DNA from: Diphasiastrum complanatum
Lineage: Eukaryota; Streptophyta; Lycopodiopsida; Lycopodiales; Lycopodiaceae
Assembly: GCA_029204225.1 (NCBI GenBank)
Contig: CM055107.1
Span: 47,696,799 to 47,760,798, forward strand
Direction of reading: 5' to 3'
DNA: 64,000 nucleotides
The position numbers and the translations under genes were made by a program. This document shows, one piece after another, positions 1 through 10,801 of the stretch (positions are counted from its first letter, which is position 1; each line of letters opens with the position of its first letter). The notes under the pieces were generated by a model that was not told the DNA's origin, did no database searches, and saw nothing but the letters and a program-made list of their open reading frames with translations.

Positions 1-875
1 TCAATGTTTATGTTTTTGTGAAACACATTGTAAGGATGTAGGATGTGATAGTTCATATTGTTGTGGCTTTCTAGTTGACTTTCTTATACAAATGGTGCTG
101 ATTTTTAATTGATGTCATTGAGGTGTTTTGATTTTTTTTCAACATTTTTTGGAACTTACCAATTGGAGGATTTTGAAAACTACTTATATTCAAATTCAAG
201 TGCGTAATTACCTTACCTTGGGTTGCATGCACATGGATCCTACTCTTAATCCAATAGTTCCTATGGGATTTGTATCGAGCAAATTTAAATTGAGATTTTG
301 AATTGATTAAGAATTGATTTTGAATCTAGCATTGTTGACCAACTTTTAAAAATTCTGAAAAAGTTGCAATTTTTGGACTTGTTTTGCACGGGTATTACTA
401 TGTTATTGTGTTTTGACGTTGGTTAATCGAATATAGAAGAAAGTCAATGTTGAAGTCTAATATGTGGTGGCAGTCTAAACTTTTAAAGCTTGGCTTGGTT
501 GTTAGGCCTTGTAAGTGAATTCTTGCAAATGTTGAAATCTCAAGTTTTTCACTTGTATCACTTGTAAGTTTTCTTTGATTTGGTCTCCTTTGAGCTCATG
601 TAAAAACATGTTATCATTTCCAAATACAGGAACCTCACAAGTTTTTAACATTGCAAGCATTATGTTTAGTGTGTTGATATGTAGTATGCTTTCTTGGATC
701 AATTTATTACATGCAAAAAGAACATAGCCTGCATGTATAGAAAGAAAAACAAACAAATTTAATTGGCTATTGCATGCCTAATTGTGAACATCCAGATTAT
801 AATAATCACATATGTCACAAGAGACTTAAAAAGAATTTGATGCATGCTTGATTCCACATGTTCTAGTTTCTTCTT
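1..875 (-). repeat. Dispersed repeat R1, left (inverted) copy
   Basis: This segment is the reverse complement of 44905-46046 over almost its whole length, with substitutions and small indels. It runs off the window edge at position 1. The right copy carries an internal duplication that this copy lacks. A third, short piece of the family lies at about 19605-19690. On the minus strand it encodes a peptide that is also open in the other copies (see 502-756). The family is not recognised. Its right copy touches a CACTA-type fragment, so a class II element is possible. Confidence 0.8.
502..756 (-). CDS. Unrecognised 84-codon ORF inside repeat R1
   Basis: The product is not recognised. The core of about 65 residues, from the CNKLIQ segment to the terminal FTYKA, recurs at 45022-45264 on the plus strand with many substitutions. 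It recurs in part again at about 45365-45497. The main length difference between the first two is three codons (LQVIQVKN against LHVQN), so the frame is kept. That pattern suggests former coding selection within the parent element, perhaps an exon of a transposon protein. There is no signal peptide, zinc finger or catalytic signature. It could also be chance openness in a young repeat. Confidence 0.35.
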   Translation of the reverse strand: MFVFLSIHAGYVLFACNKLIQESILHINTLNIMLAMLKTCEVPVFGNDNMFLHELKGDQIKENLQVIQVKNLRFQHLQEFTYKA

Positions 876-1087
876 CTTGTTATTATGCCCTCGCATGCTT
901 GAATGAACAAATATGACAAGTGATAATATATTTTGATAATTTCTTAATCAATATATTTTTATTGTTTCTAATAGTGTCTTGTTTTGCATGATATATACAA
1001 AATGTCTTCCATATATTGGATGAAGAATCGATTGACTTTTATGAGATGCATTTGAAGAGAGTATCTAAAATCACCTATATTGAAAAG

Positions 1088-2200
1088 CTAATAACTTAGA
1101 TATTGATCATGATTATTGTGAACAATGATCATGACTCCTTGAATATTGCACTCATGCTTACTTGCAATGTATATGGTCTTCTTGACTCCATCATAAGGCA
1201 TAATAGATGAAAAAAAGTGCTTGGAGCCACACATATGTGAAGATGCTCCACTATCAATATACCATGAGTCATCCTTGTTGAAGGTGGAAGAGGAGAAGCT
1301 TGATGCCACAAGAGAGCCTTCTCCATCACTTGCAATATAGTCTTCTTTCTCATTGGTGATGTTGGCTTGATTGAGTTGATTCTTCTTCTTGAAGCAATTG
1401 GTGGCATAATGGCCTTTCTTGCCACAATAAAAGCACTTGATCTTCTTCTTATCGAGATTTGAAGTAGAAGCATGAGAGGTATCCTCCTCCTCCTCTCCAT
1501 CTTGGTCTTTAGCTTTATCATTAGAGAAGTGATGGTGTTTCTTCTTACTCCTCTCTTTGTGCTTGGCAGATAGAACTTTGCCATCATCATGATTGAGTGA
1601 TAGCTTGTCCATCCTCAAGAGTTTGTACTCTTGTCTTGATTCTTCAGAAATAAGCACACTTTGAAGGGCCTCCAAACTTGGTAGCTCCTCCTTAATGGCA
1701 TAGGATTGGACAAGGTTGTCATATTCATCTCTCAAGCCATTGAGAATGACTTGGACTAGCTCACTTTGATTGATTGAGTCACCAATACATGCAAGCTCCC
1801 TATGAATATCCTTGACTCTCAAAACATAATTAGATGCACTCTCATCACTCTTTTGACTACTTTGGAAGATTTGATTTATAATAATGAGGAGCCTAGAGGT
1901 GTTCTTAGCCTCATAGATGGACTTGAGACAATCCCAAGCTTCCTTGGATGTAGAACAATCACCAATCTCCCTCAATATCTCATTAGAGACATTCATCTTA
2001 ATGTAGTGGAGAGCCATCCTAGCTCTTTTCTTGTATTTTTGTACTTCTTGAAGAACTTGAGGCTCCTCCTCAATCCCAAGTACAATGTCCATCACATCTT
2101 GGAGTATCAAGATGGACTCCATCCTCAACTTCCATATTAAATAATTGGAAGTAGACAATCTCTCACTTGGTTGCAACAAGTATAAACTCATTGAAGTCAT
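1088..2200 (-). pseudogene. Ty1/copia gag-protease (copia-A), cut off after protease
   Basis: This 370-codon frame is the start of a copia polyprotein. Residues about 10-190 match the UBN2-type Gag domain (EAWDCL, LNGLRDEYDNLVQSYA). A zinc knuckle CFYCGKKGHYATNC lies near residue 255 with perfect CX2CX4HX4C spacing, and the protease motif WYIDSGASSHM near residue 313 has an intact DSG triad. Gag packages the RNA and protease cleaves the polyprotein. The start fits because it lies about 740 bases beyond a primer-binding site and LTR, as in copia-B at 41637. After the protease N-terminus the sequence becomes unrelated, so integrase, RT and RNase H are missing. Unlike copia-B, gag here has no frameshift. 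It is a truncated element rather than a host gene. Confidence 0.88.
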
Positions 2201-2944
2201 GTAAAGTGGAGATAAATAAAAGTGATGAACAAAAAATGTTGCTTCTCTCTCACTATAGGATCCAATAATTGTGTGCTACCATCTCCTATGCAAGATCTTG
2301 CAACAAACTGTGAGATGATTCTCACTAGCTATCTCAATCTCTCCAAAACTAGATCTACATCACATCAAATGATGGAGTATGGGCAAAGTTAGGATCAAAC
2401 ACTCTTAGCACGTGTGAAATACACTAAGAAACCAATTTGACTCAAACACAATGATATTGCATGAAACAAAATGGCTAAGATCTCAAAACAGTGCCTAGAT
2501 CACATATAGATGAGATTGGTAAGCATTCAACTGTGATTTTGGATCAAACAAGCAATCTCTTGACCAAACCAAATGTGTCCACCCAGGTCTAGGTGCCCTA
2601 CCTAAACCTCCTCAAAAGCTTATCACTTTTAATTGTCTCAACCATATGGAATGAAACTGATTGCATCATAAACTAGACAAAAAATAGCTTCAAAACAAGC
2701 TATCTAGCAAGAGTTTTGGATCAAATATGAAAGAGAACTCCCAAACTGAAATTGGATGTTCCTCACATGTGTTTGAGCACCTGATTCCGTACAGTTGCAG
2801 GTCAGACCCAATCAATGTCCTTTTGATCTCTTTTGATCCAAAATTGAACAATATAGCTAGGAAAATGGACCTTGACACTTTCTAGCTCAAGATTGATGGA
2901 TAGTTTTCACTCAAATGGTTCAAAATGCATGGTAACCTTAGGTA

Positions 2945-2957
2945 GGCTCTGATAACA
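2945..2957 (-). other. Primer-binding site of copia-A
   Basis: On the minus strand, directly after the LTR end ...TTCAACA, the sequence reads TGTTATCAGAGCC. It matches the usual plant copia primer site for initiator tRNA-Met (TGGTATCAGAGC) with one change. It sets the element orientation and separates the LTR from the 740-base leader that precedes gag. Confidence 0.75.
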
Positions 2958-3651
2958 TGTTGAATTCACACGTGTGGATTGTCCACAACATGTACTTGTG
3001 ATCTCCTGAGGTGTGTAGAAGCACCAAGATTAAGATTAGATTGAGATTCAAGATCAATCTTAGATCCTATGGCAAAAAACACACTACTACATGCATTCAA
3101 TCACTTCCAACTCTCACTCACACGTGTGGGAAGTGAGAGAGAAAAAGCATCACGAGCTCTCGGGTAGAGAGAGAAAGCTAGAAATCCAATAACACACAAA
3201 ATCCATATAATCACCAAATCAATTAGATCCAAAATGAGGAGTACAATGATACTAGTAGATTCATGAGCTACCACTATGCTTAACTATGATTGGACCACAC
3301 TTTGCCACCTCTTAATCCTATTGGACCATTGATCCATGCACCTCTAAATTCTATTGGACCATTTTCAAGCAAACCTCAAACTCTATTGGACTACTCATGG
3401 TTCCACCTCTAAATCCTATTAATCCTCTTAAACTTCATCAAACAAAAGCATTACACTTGTCTACACTCTAATTGGCACAAGTTTGACCTCCTACTCTATT
3501 TTGGCTCAATAGTGGCATTACAAGTGGAAATGGATAATTTGCCATCTATGCCAAATTTGACCCTATCAACATCCTACACCTAAATGCTTGACTATGAAAT
3601 TCTATGAGACCCCTATATCAAACATTTTTATTTACTTTACAATTCTCCACA
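2958..3651 (-). mobile_element. 5' LTR of copia-A
   Basis: This LTR of about 694 bp has canonical TG...CA ends. It is homologous along its length to the two LTRs of copia-B at 37008-37649 and 42388-43031, sharing the ACACGTGTGGA terminus and the repeated 'ctattggacc' stretches. No partner LTR exists on the left, because the element is broken at about 1088. No target-site duplication can therefore be tested. To the right it abuts a copia fragment of opposite orientation. Confidence 0.82.
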
Positions 3652-3703
3652 CATGTGAGATTCACTTACAAACTTCTATCATAAAAAATACCAAGCTAGA
3701 TTT

Positions 3704-4480
3704 TTGCCAATTTCTCACACAAAAGCCATTAGGCTAGAAACATCTGTACCTAAAGAATTTTGGGGAGAAGTAGTTGCATGTGCAAATTATCTTTGTAATA
3801 GGCTTCCTAATCTTGCTATAGAAGGAAGAACACCATTTGAGATGTTGTACAAAAAAAAACCTAAGGTAGATCATCTTAGGGTCTTTGGTTGTTTATGCTT
3901 TGTGCATGTTCCTTTAGAGACTAGGAAAAAGGATATGCATCTTGTAAGAAAGCATATAAAGTTTAAAGGTATTAAAGGTATTTTTGTTGGATATGCATCT
4001 TCTAAGAAAGCATATAAAGTTTATGTTCCATCTACTGACAAGAATGCTGTAAGTAGAAATGTGATCTTTCATGAAGATAAAAAATTTAACTTGGATGAAG
4101 CAAAGATCAAGGAGTCTCATGCAGATCTACAATCATCAATCTTAATATTGTTCAAGAAGTGGTGGGGCCAAGGCTTGAGGTGGAGCAACTTCAAACACCT
4201 ACACCAAGAAGATCCACAAGAGAAAGATCTGAGACAAGAAGGCTCACTTATGATGAGGGAGGAAGGCAAGTGGAAGGTGAAACTTCCTATCATGCATTCT
4301 TCATATCAAATGAATAGCCTAAAGATGTCCAAGAAGCACTTCAATCCAAGAAATGGTTTGAAGCAATGACCCTCGAGTTTGAAGCCTTGATGTCAAACCA
4401 CACATGTGAGCTTGTGGAGCAAGCTTACAACATGCATGTCATTGGATGTAAGTGGGTATTCAATATTGCAAAGCTTGCTT
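3704..4480 (+). pseudogene. Ty1/copia integrase C-terminus to RT start, fragment
   Basis: The translation matches the end of the copia integrase core (KEFWGEVVACANYLCNRLP) and the following conserved block (KPKVDHLRVFGCLCFVHVPLETRKK, VGYASSKKAYKVY). After a frame change it reaches the RT entry block, around HVIGCKWVFNI at about 4438-4470, and then stops matching. It is in the opposite orientation to copia-A and copia-B and is clearly diverged from copia-B. A roughly 58-bp tandem duplication at 3932-4022 repeats the GYAS/KKAYK coding segment. No LTR, zinc knuckle or YVDD accompanies it, so it is a broken piece. Confidence 0.82.
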
Positions 4481-4960
4481 AGTCAAGATGAGGGTGGTCT
4501 CTCACAAGCGGCTGTAGCTCCTGCACCTACCAAAGAGTCATCAACGTATCTGTATTACAACGTGAATCCTCAAGGTAACGTAATCGCCAACCACAAAGGT
4601 TGGGTGGTTATGGACTGCCTATATTCTTTATGCCAATGTCATTTTGGCGACAGATTGTTCATGAAATAGTCCGACCAATTTGCCGATCTAAAACAACAGG
4701 TTGTTGGTAGCCTTCGTGAAGAATTCTCACAAGATGTGGCATTTGACTTGAAGTAAATCCATGAACATATGAGTTTATGGATTAGACTTTGTCGTGATAC
4801 AGTACGACGAGCATATAGAGATGGGCAATCAAAACCCTCTTGGTGTTCAAAGGCAGATTGGAACACTGTGATAGCCGATGAATGAACACCAGATAAGTAT
4901 AAGACTCAAAGGGCTGCCACGGCTGCTAGCATGCATGTCAACCAAGATTTTTTTTTTGCC
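4481..4960 (+). pseudogene. Unrecognised coding relic with in-frame stops
   Basis: From the copia breakpoint onward one frame reads as protein-like sequence. It runs through VVMDCLYSLCQCHFGDRLF, then EHMSLWIRLCRDTVRRAYR and SWCSKADWNTVIADE, interrupted by TAG, TAA and TGA. The Trp/Cys-rich character and single frame suggest a decayed real coding region, probably of a mobile element. No family can be named. The segment after 4940 changes to a DNA repeat rich in 'ggattc(c/t)gacat' motifs. Confidence 0.4.
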
Positions 4961-5349
4961 TCGGATCCACATCGGATCCACTATGTCAGCTTCAATATTG
5001 GATTCTGCTGTCCAAGCTGGATGTTGGATTCTGACATCCATATCGGCATGTCAGATCCCAGGGTCCGAACATCCCGTTTATTGTCTGAGAACTCGGCAAT
5101 CAGCAGATGTTGGATTCCGACATGTTTAACACATGTCGAAATCCGCCGACTCCATTGCAATGTGTTTTGTGACATTCGCGACGACAAAAAAATCAAGATC
5201 ACGATTCACATCACAAATTGCAACGAGTGTTGTAGTGTCACCAAACCACTGATTTTGTAGATGGCATGCCTTAACTCCTCCTTCAGAAACTCTCTTAGCA
5301 CCAAGGGAAGCGCAAATTGATTGGCATGGAAAGAAACCCACTACAATTT
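4961..5349. other. Segment left of the gypsy primer site; not a match to the 3' LTR
   Basis: A gypsy 5' LTR should end immediately before the primer site at 5350. The last bases, AACCCACTACA, do match the last 11 bases of the 3' LTR at 13981-13991. Upstream of that no similarity to the 3' LTR is visible. The segment holds repeated 'ggattctgacat/ggattccgacat' motifs similar to ones near 63770-63800. The true 5' LTR appears lost or replaced. Confidence 0.45.
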
Positions 5350-5368
5350 TGGCGTCGTTGCCTGGAGA
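5350..5368 (+). other. Gypsy primer-binding site, tRNA-Asp type
   Basis: The sequence TGGCGTCGTTGCCTGGAGA closely resembles the TGGCGCCGTTGCCGGGGA primer site of Athila/Tat elements, which is complementary to the 3' end of tRNA-Asp. It follows an LTR-like terminus AACCCACTACA by four bases, the usual spacing. Three or so positions differ, one being a C-to-T change. Confidence 0.75.
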
Positions 5369-5373
5369 GCTAC

Positions 5374-6478
5374 GCCAATTTTTCAGTTTGCAGGATGTTT
5401 GGTTGATGGTTAGCTTGCATTAGGCATCTTGTCGTGGCATGAATAGTGTTAAAGCATTGTAGGGTTAGTTTGGGATTCTTTTTGCTAGATTTGAGTGGAT
5501 TTGCTTGTTTGAAATCTAGTCTGATTATTAAACAAGGAAAGCTATTCAGATCACCAATCTTAAGATCCATTTGGATCTGAGATATCAAAGAAAATAACAA
5601 AAATCGGTCAAATCTACGAATTTTGGTCAAAAAGAGGCAAAAGCGTCATCAGAGCTCAGAACTTTTTACCCTCTTTTAGGAAACCTTTGCCCAGTTTCAA
5701 ACACCTTTGATTTTGTTTATAAAACCTTCAATTTGAAGGGCGAAGATTAATTCCCAATAGATTTCTAGAAACATAAGAAAAACCTCCAAAAAAATACCAA
5801 AAAATATCAAAACCCTAAAAAATAGAGAAAAAGAACCTTCGCCCGATTCACTGTGCTTAGATGTGATTCAGATCTATCTACTACCAGGTCGGCAAAGAAT
5901 AATACCAAAAATAGAAAGGTTTTCAGAGGATCAATTGTCATATTGTCATATTTTTGCCAAAAAAGTCATTTTTTTGCAAAATTACTAGTATTACTCTTGA
6001 TCCCTCACCATAACCTTTGCCGAGTTTCCAAAACATTCTATCTATAGTAAACTACTATTTTTGAGTTCGGCAAAGATTCTTCTTGATCAGATCACAAAAA
6101 ATCTTGATTTTTACCCTCGCCAGATTACAAAAACTGTATTATCTTGTGTCAGAAACCTTTGCCCGATTGTCCATAGTTTTATCTGTGTCAGATCTTCAAT
6201 CTGAGAAGTCGGTGAAGGTTATTTCCCAAGAAATTGCCAGAAAAGTGTTCAGAGAGTTTTTATCCCAATATAGCACTGTTGAACCTTCACCGAGACAACC
6301 TTTGCCTAGAGAACCTTCGCCAGTCCTATTTTTAGTTTCTGATTTTTCAGATCAAGTCTCTGTCAAAATTTGGATCAAATCTGATATATTCTGAATTGGA
6401 CTCTGAGAGATTTATCATTTTTGAGAAGTATCGATTGATTGAATTTTGGGTAGTATTTCATCATATAGAATCTGATTC
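5374..6478 (+). repeat. Leader region with repeated CCTTYGCCGAG motif, cluster 1
   Basis: No gene is visible here. A short motif of the form AACCTTYGCC(C/G)AG recurs at about 5683, 5835, 6012, 6111, 6158, 6281, 6297 and 6311. Reverse-complement forms (GGCAAAG, GGTGAAGG) lie at about 5892, 6067 and 6206. A second cluster lies downstream of pol at 10220-10570. The spacing is irregular, so this is not a simple tandem array. Confidence 0.7.
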
Positions 6479-7090
6479 TTGAAAAGTGGAAGAGAGCTTC
6501 AATCAGAGATGAGCGAGATTTCCTTATTAGATCGAACTTTGGATATGCCAATCACGTTTCCACTAAATGTGCTGAATGTAGCCTGGATATCAATGGAACC
6601 TATACCAGATCTAATTGAGGATGATCTCATACCAATGAGCCATGCCTTAACTTATGATGGCAATGCAGAACTTACAGATGAACAGATTCTACATCATATG
6701 GATCCAACCAGATTTGGAGTGCGTAATGTTCCTGATGAACCAACAATCCTCCAAAGCAGTTATATTGAAGGGAGACAGGATCACAAGTTTGATGACGAAG
6801 AAACAAGCAAAGCAACATTATAATACGGTCCTGAAATGGGAAAATCCCCCTCAAAAGATCGACTCAAAGGAAGTGCCACCTCTATTGGATAAAGGCAAAG
6901 AAAAAGTCAAGAATGATTCTTCAAGTCAGATTTCCAGCAAGACATCATCGTCTAGGAAGTCTTCACCTGCGTAGTAAGATTCATCATCCCGAAAGTCATC
7001 ACCTCCATGATCGATTCCTACTAAGAAGACTAAACGAAGATCCAAGACAAGTCCTTTTGAAAAAGAACAAGCAAATGTAGTCCAGCATGA
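6479..7090 (+). pseudogene. Small ORF before gypsy pol, frameshifted
   Basis: An acidic segment of about 110 codons (LLDRTLDMPITFPLNVLNV onward) ends at 6823. The reading continues in another frame to 6974 as a Ser/Lys-rich tail (SSSQISSKTSSSRKSS), then through a stop into a basic stretch that joins the pol frame near 7085. It has no zinc knuckle, DSG/DTG triad or recognisable Gag fold. By position it should be the end of gag-protease or a linker. The function is unknown. Confidence 0.45.
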
Positions 7091-7091
7091 T

Positions 7092-10001
7092 ATGCCAGAG
7101 CATTTTAAATGTTATACACTGGATGATGTGGTTATCATGTTACCTAAATCACATCGTGAACGTGAAGAATACATGCCAGAATCTAAAGAGGTTTACGATG
7201 ACCTAGCTAGGACGCAGCAAATGAATCTTGTAGAACCAGGAGAACCGGAAAAGATTGTACAAGTGAAATCACAACTTACTCCTAGACAGTATCAAGCACT
7301 CCGTTTGTTACTTATTAAGTATCAAAATTGCTTTGCATGGACTTATCAAGATTTGAAGGGTATTCCGACATCAGTCATTGAACATACCGTACCTTTAGTA
7401 CCTGATGCAGTACCAAAGGTTACAAAGTTCTATCGCTATAATCCTAATGTGGCAGATCTGATAAAGAACGAACTTCAGAGATTGCTTGACGCCGATTTCA
7501 TTTATGAGATCGAGCATACCGAATGGATTTCACCGATTGTCATTGTTCCTAAGAAAAATGAGAAATTGCGAATCTGTGTGAATCTCAAAGCATTGAATAA
7601 GGTGACACGGAAGGATCACGTTCCGTTACCTTTTACTGAAAGCATTTTGGATCGCCTTGCTGGAGCAGAAGCTTATAGTTTCTTGGATGGATTTAGTGGT
7701 TACAACCAGATTAAGATTGCACCTACCGATCGCCACAAAACTGCTTTTGCAACAGAATGGGACACCTATGCTTACAAAGTAATGTCGTTTGGACTCTGTA
7801 ATGCACCAAGTTCATTCCAAAGAGTAATGCAATTTGCCTTTAAAGATTATCTGTAAAAATTCCTTGAAATTTACTTGGACAACTTGGGAGTTTATAGTAC
7901 AGATGTAGACCACCTAGATCGATTGGAGAAAGTCTTTGAAAGATGCCGCAAATATCAGATTTCTCTAAATCCAGAAAAATGCCAGACATGGGTTTCTCAC
8001 GGAGTGGTGCTTGGACATATGATATCAGGACATGGTATTGCCACCGATTATTCTAAGATCAAAGTTATTGTGAAATTGCCACTGCCAGCAACAATTCAAG
8101 GAATTTATGTATTTATGGGTCATGCGAACTACTATCAAATTTTTATTATCTTCTTTGTAGATTTAGTACAACCTGTATACAAATTAACTAAAGTTCCTAT
8201 TTGGACAGTAGAGGCATTAGAAGCCTTTGAAAAGTTAAAAAAAGCATTATCTTCAGCACCAATTCTGCGTTCTCCAGATTGGACATTAGAGTTTCATGTT
8301 CATACGGATGCCTCAAAATAAGCCATTGGATTAGTTTTGACGCAGACAGGTGACTATAAGAAGGATTATCCTATACAATTTGCAAGTAGACAACTTACAG
8401 ATCCAGAGAAGAATTATTCGACAACAGAATGTGAAGCGCTAGCCATGATTTTTTTTGTTCACAAATTTTGTCACTACCTCATGGAAATGCACTTTTTATT
8501 TTATACGGATCATCAACCGTTACTTTACTTGGTATATAAGACGTGTAATACTGGACGTATTGCAAGATGGTTATTATTATTGACTGAATTTGACTTTTGA
8601 ATTGTGGTCAGAAAGGGGAAGCAACATTATCTAGCCAATCATGTTTTGCGAATTGAATTTGTACCAGTTAATACTGAAGTGGATGATGAATTGCCAGATG
8701 GTGCGTTGTTCTATGTTGAAGCAGTACCTGAGTGGGCGGCAGATATTGTTGAGTACCTAATGCTAGGACAACCGAATGACTCTTTGACAAAAGTACAGAA
8801 AAGACAACTGATTTATAAGGCTCAACCTTATCAATTAATTGCAGGACAATTCTATCGTCGTGGATCAGATAATATTTTACGAAGATGTGTTTTACCGCAT
8901 GAAGTACCATATCTAATCATGTTTTCACATGATGGCATGGGTGGAGGACACTTCTCTACAGATATTACTATTCACAAACTTTTGCAATCCGGTTGTTGGT
9001 GGCCTATGCTTCATAAGGACACATAAAATTTTATTCAGACATGTGATGTCTGCCAACGAGCATGACGGCTTACTCGACAAAATTATGAACCCTTACATCA
9101 GGTTTTATCGCAAGCACCGTTTGAAAAGTGGGCCCTGGATTATGTTGGTCCTATTCATCCCGCTACGCAAGGATCTCAGGCCCGATACATTATCGTCGCA
9201 ACTGATTATATGACCAAGTGGGTTGAATCCAAAGCTGTCAAAGTGGCTAATGCAAAATCTATGACCAAGTTTCTATATGAAAATATTATAATCAGATTTG
9301 GATGTCCGATCGAAATTGTCAGTGATCGGGGTACACACTTTGTTAATCAAACAACGAAGTGTTTATTGGAAGATTTTTTTGTTATACACAGATTTAGTAC
9401 TCCCTATTATCCCAGAGGGAATGGCCAAGCTGAATCTTCCAATAAGATTCTCTGCACCATTATGACAAAGACAGTTGAAGCTAGTCGGTCTGATTGGGAA
9501 CATAAACTGTATGCAACATTATGGGCATTCAGAACCGCTTACAAAAATAGTACAAATCAAACACCTTTTCAACTGGTTTATGGTCAATATGCTGTTATGC
9601 CAATTGAATTTTTAATCCCATCTTTATGCATAGCAGCAACGAAACGATTAAATGACAATCAGTCTTTACAACTTCGTCATGAAGTGTTGCACAAATAATG
9701 TGAAACCCGATTGATGGCAGTTCATGCCTTAGCAGCAGAGAAAGCCCGCCGCAAGGCATGGCACGATCGTCGATTGCACAAAAAAGATCTGGAAGTAGGA
9801 GATCTTGCATTGATGTACAAAACCAAGCTCATCAAGGGTAAGTTGAAGTTTACTGGTGAAGGCCCATATAAAATGAAGGAAATTCTGAACTATGGTGCAG
9901 TAATTTTTGAGCACTTGGATGGAAAACAATTTGATACTCTGGTAAATGGCATCCGATTACGCAAGTTTTGGCAGCCTACTCCGCTAGTTCAGCAAGCCTG
10001 A
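7092..10001 (+). pseudogene. Ty3/gypsy pol: RT, RNase H, integrase (in-frame stops)
   Basis: One reading frame (starts at 7092, 7875, 8337, 8604, 9210 and 9711 are all in phase) covers the whole pol. RT comes first (EHTEWISPIVIVPKK, FLDGFSGYNQI, MSFGLCNAPSSFQRVMQ). RNase H follows (HTDASK, FASRQLTDPEKNYSTTECEALA, YTDHQPL). Integrase has its zinc region (HDGMGGGHF ... CDVCQR), DDE core (WALDYVGP, VSDRGTHF, NGQAESSNK) and a C-terminal segment ending FWQPTPL. Stops at 7854, 8319, 8598, 9024, 9063 and 9696 break it, yet no frameshift is evident over 2.9 kb. The RT catalytic YLDD has become YLDN (7875-7883). It would have copied and inserted element DNA, and is now inactive. Confidence 0.93.
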
Positions 10002-10801
10002 TCTCAATATATTTTTTCATTTTATTTATTTTCAATTTTTTGTTTTCAGTATTTAATTTGCTAACTTTTTTTTGGAAAAAGACAGTTAAAAAAAAATAAT
10101 AATAAGGAAAGACTGATAAGAAAAAGTCAGGAAGTCATCAGCATAAGGAAAAGGAGGCACAGTATTTTATGGAAAATGACTTAAAAAACCACTATTTTGG
10201 GCAGATTTGGCCAATACAGTATCAGAAACCTTCGCTGAGCTCTCAGACTGTACATCCACCCTTGATTTATCTAAATTGAGGTGGGCAAAGGTTTCTGACA
10301 AGAGAAAATTCAATTTTTGAGCTAGGCGAATGTTCAGTGATATGCCATTTTGGGAACCTTCGTCGAGCATCATAACTTCATTATGAACCTTCGTCGACCT
10401 GCTAGATGATCTTAAAATGTCAAAATTAGATTGTCCATAGGTTCAGATTGTAAAAAAATGCATTTATGACAGTACTTGGGCGAAGGACCCTCCTGGGCAA
10501 AGGTTCATCCTTTGCCAGCCCTGAAAAACGTTCGCCTGATAGGTTCAGATCCCTAGAAACCTTCGCCGAGATTTTTATAGCCTATTTTTACAGTACTATA
10601 CATGCCTGCAATTTTTTGTTCAGAACTGATCAGCCCAACTACTATTTAGTGTAATGGACCCACCAAATTCACTTATAAGTTGGCTGAATTCGATTCATTC
10701 CTCACTTGTGCTAGCGAAGCTCTTGCAAATTTTTCTTGCAACCAAATTTCTGCATTGCCTTCTGATACACTTTCACACGTTATAATTCCTTTATGATCAT
10801 C
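10002..10801 (+). repeat. Untranslated gap after pol with motif cluster 2
   Basis: No credible ORF links pol and the next coding relic. From about 10220 to 10570 the motif of the leader returns at least nine times in both orientations, for example ACCTTCGCTGAG, GGGCAAAGGTT, ACCTTCGTCGA and ACCTTCGCCGAG. An A-rich stretch lies at 10085-10110. The presence of one motif family on both sides of pol suggests an element-specific cis function or an old duplication. Confidence 0.65.

Noticed and set aside
1129-1590. 153-codon Arg/Ile-rich ORF overlapping copia-A gag (and 40562-41029 in copia-B)
   Set aside because: Shadow frames of the gag-protease coding region, where the true frame has the zinc knuckle and DSG.
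4600-5345. Simple call of a 5' LTR for the gypsy element
   Set aside because: Only the last 11 bases match the 3' LTR at 13248-13991; the rest shows no similarity.
8929-9213. 94-codon ORF overlapping the integrase zinc region
   Set aside because: The integrase reading lies in another frame with clear motifs; this is a shadow frame.
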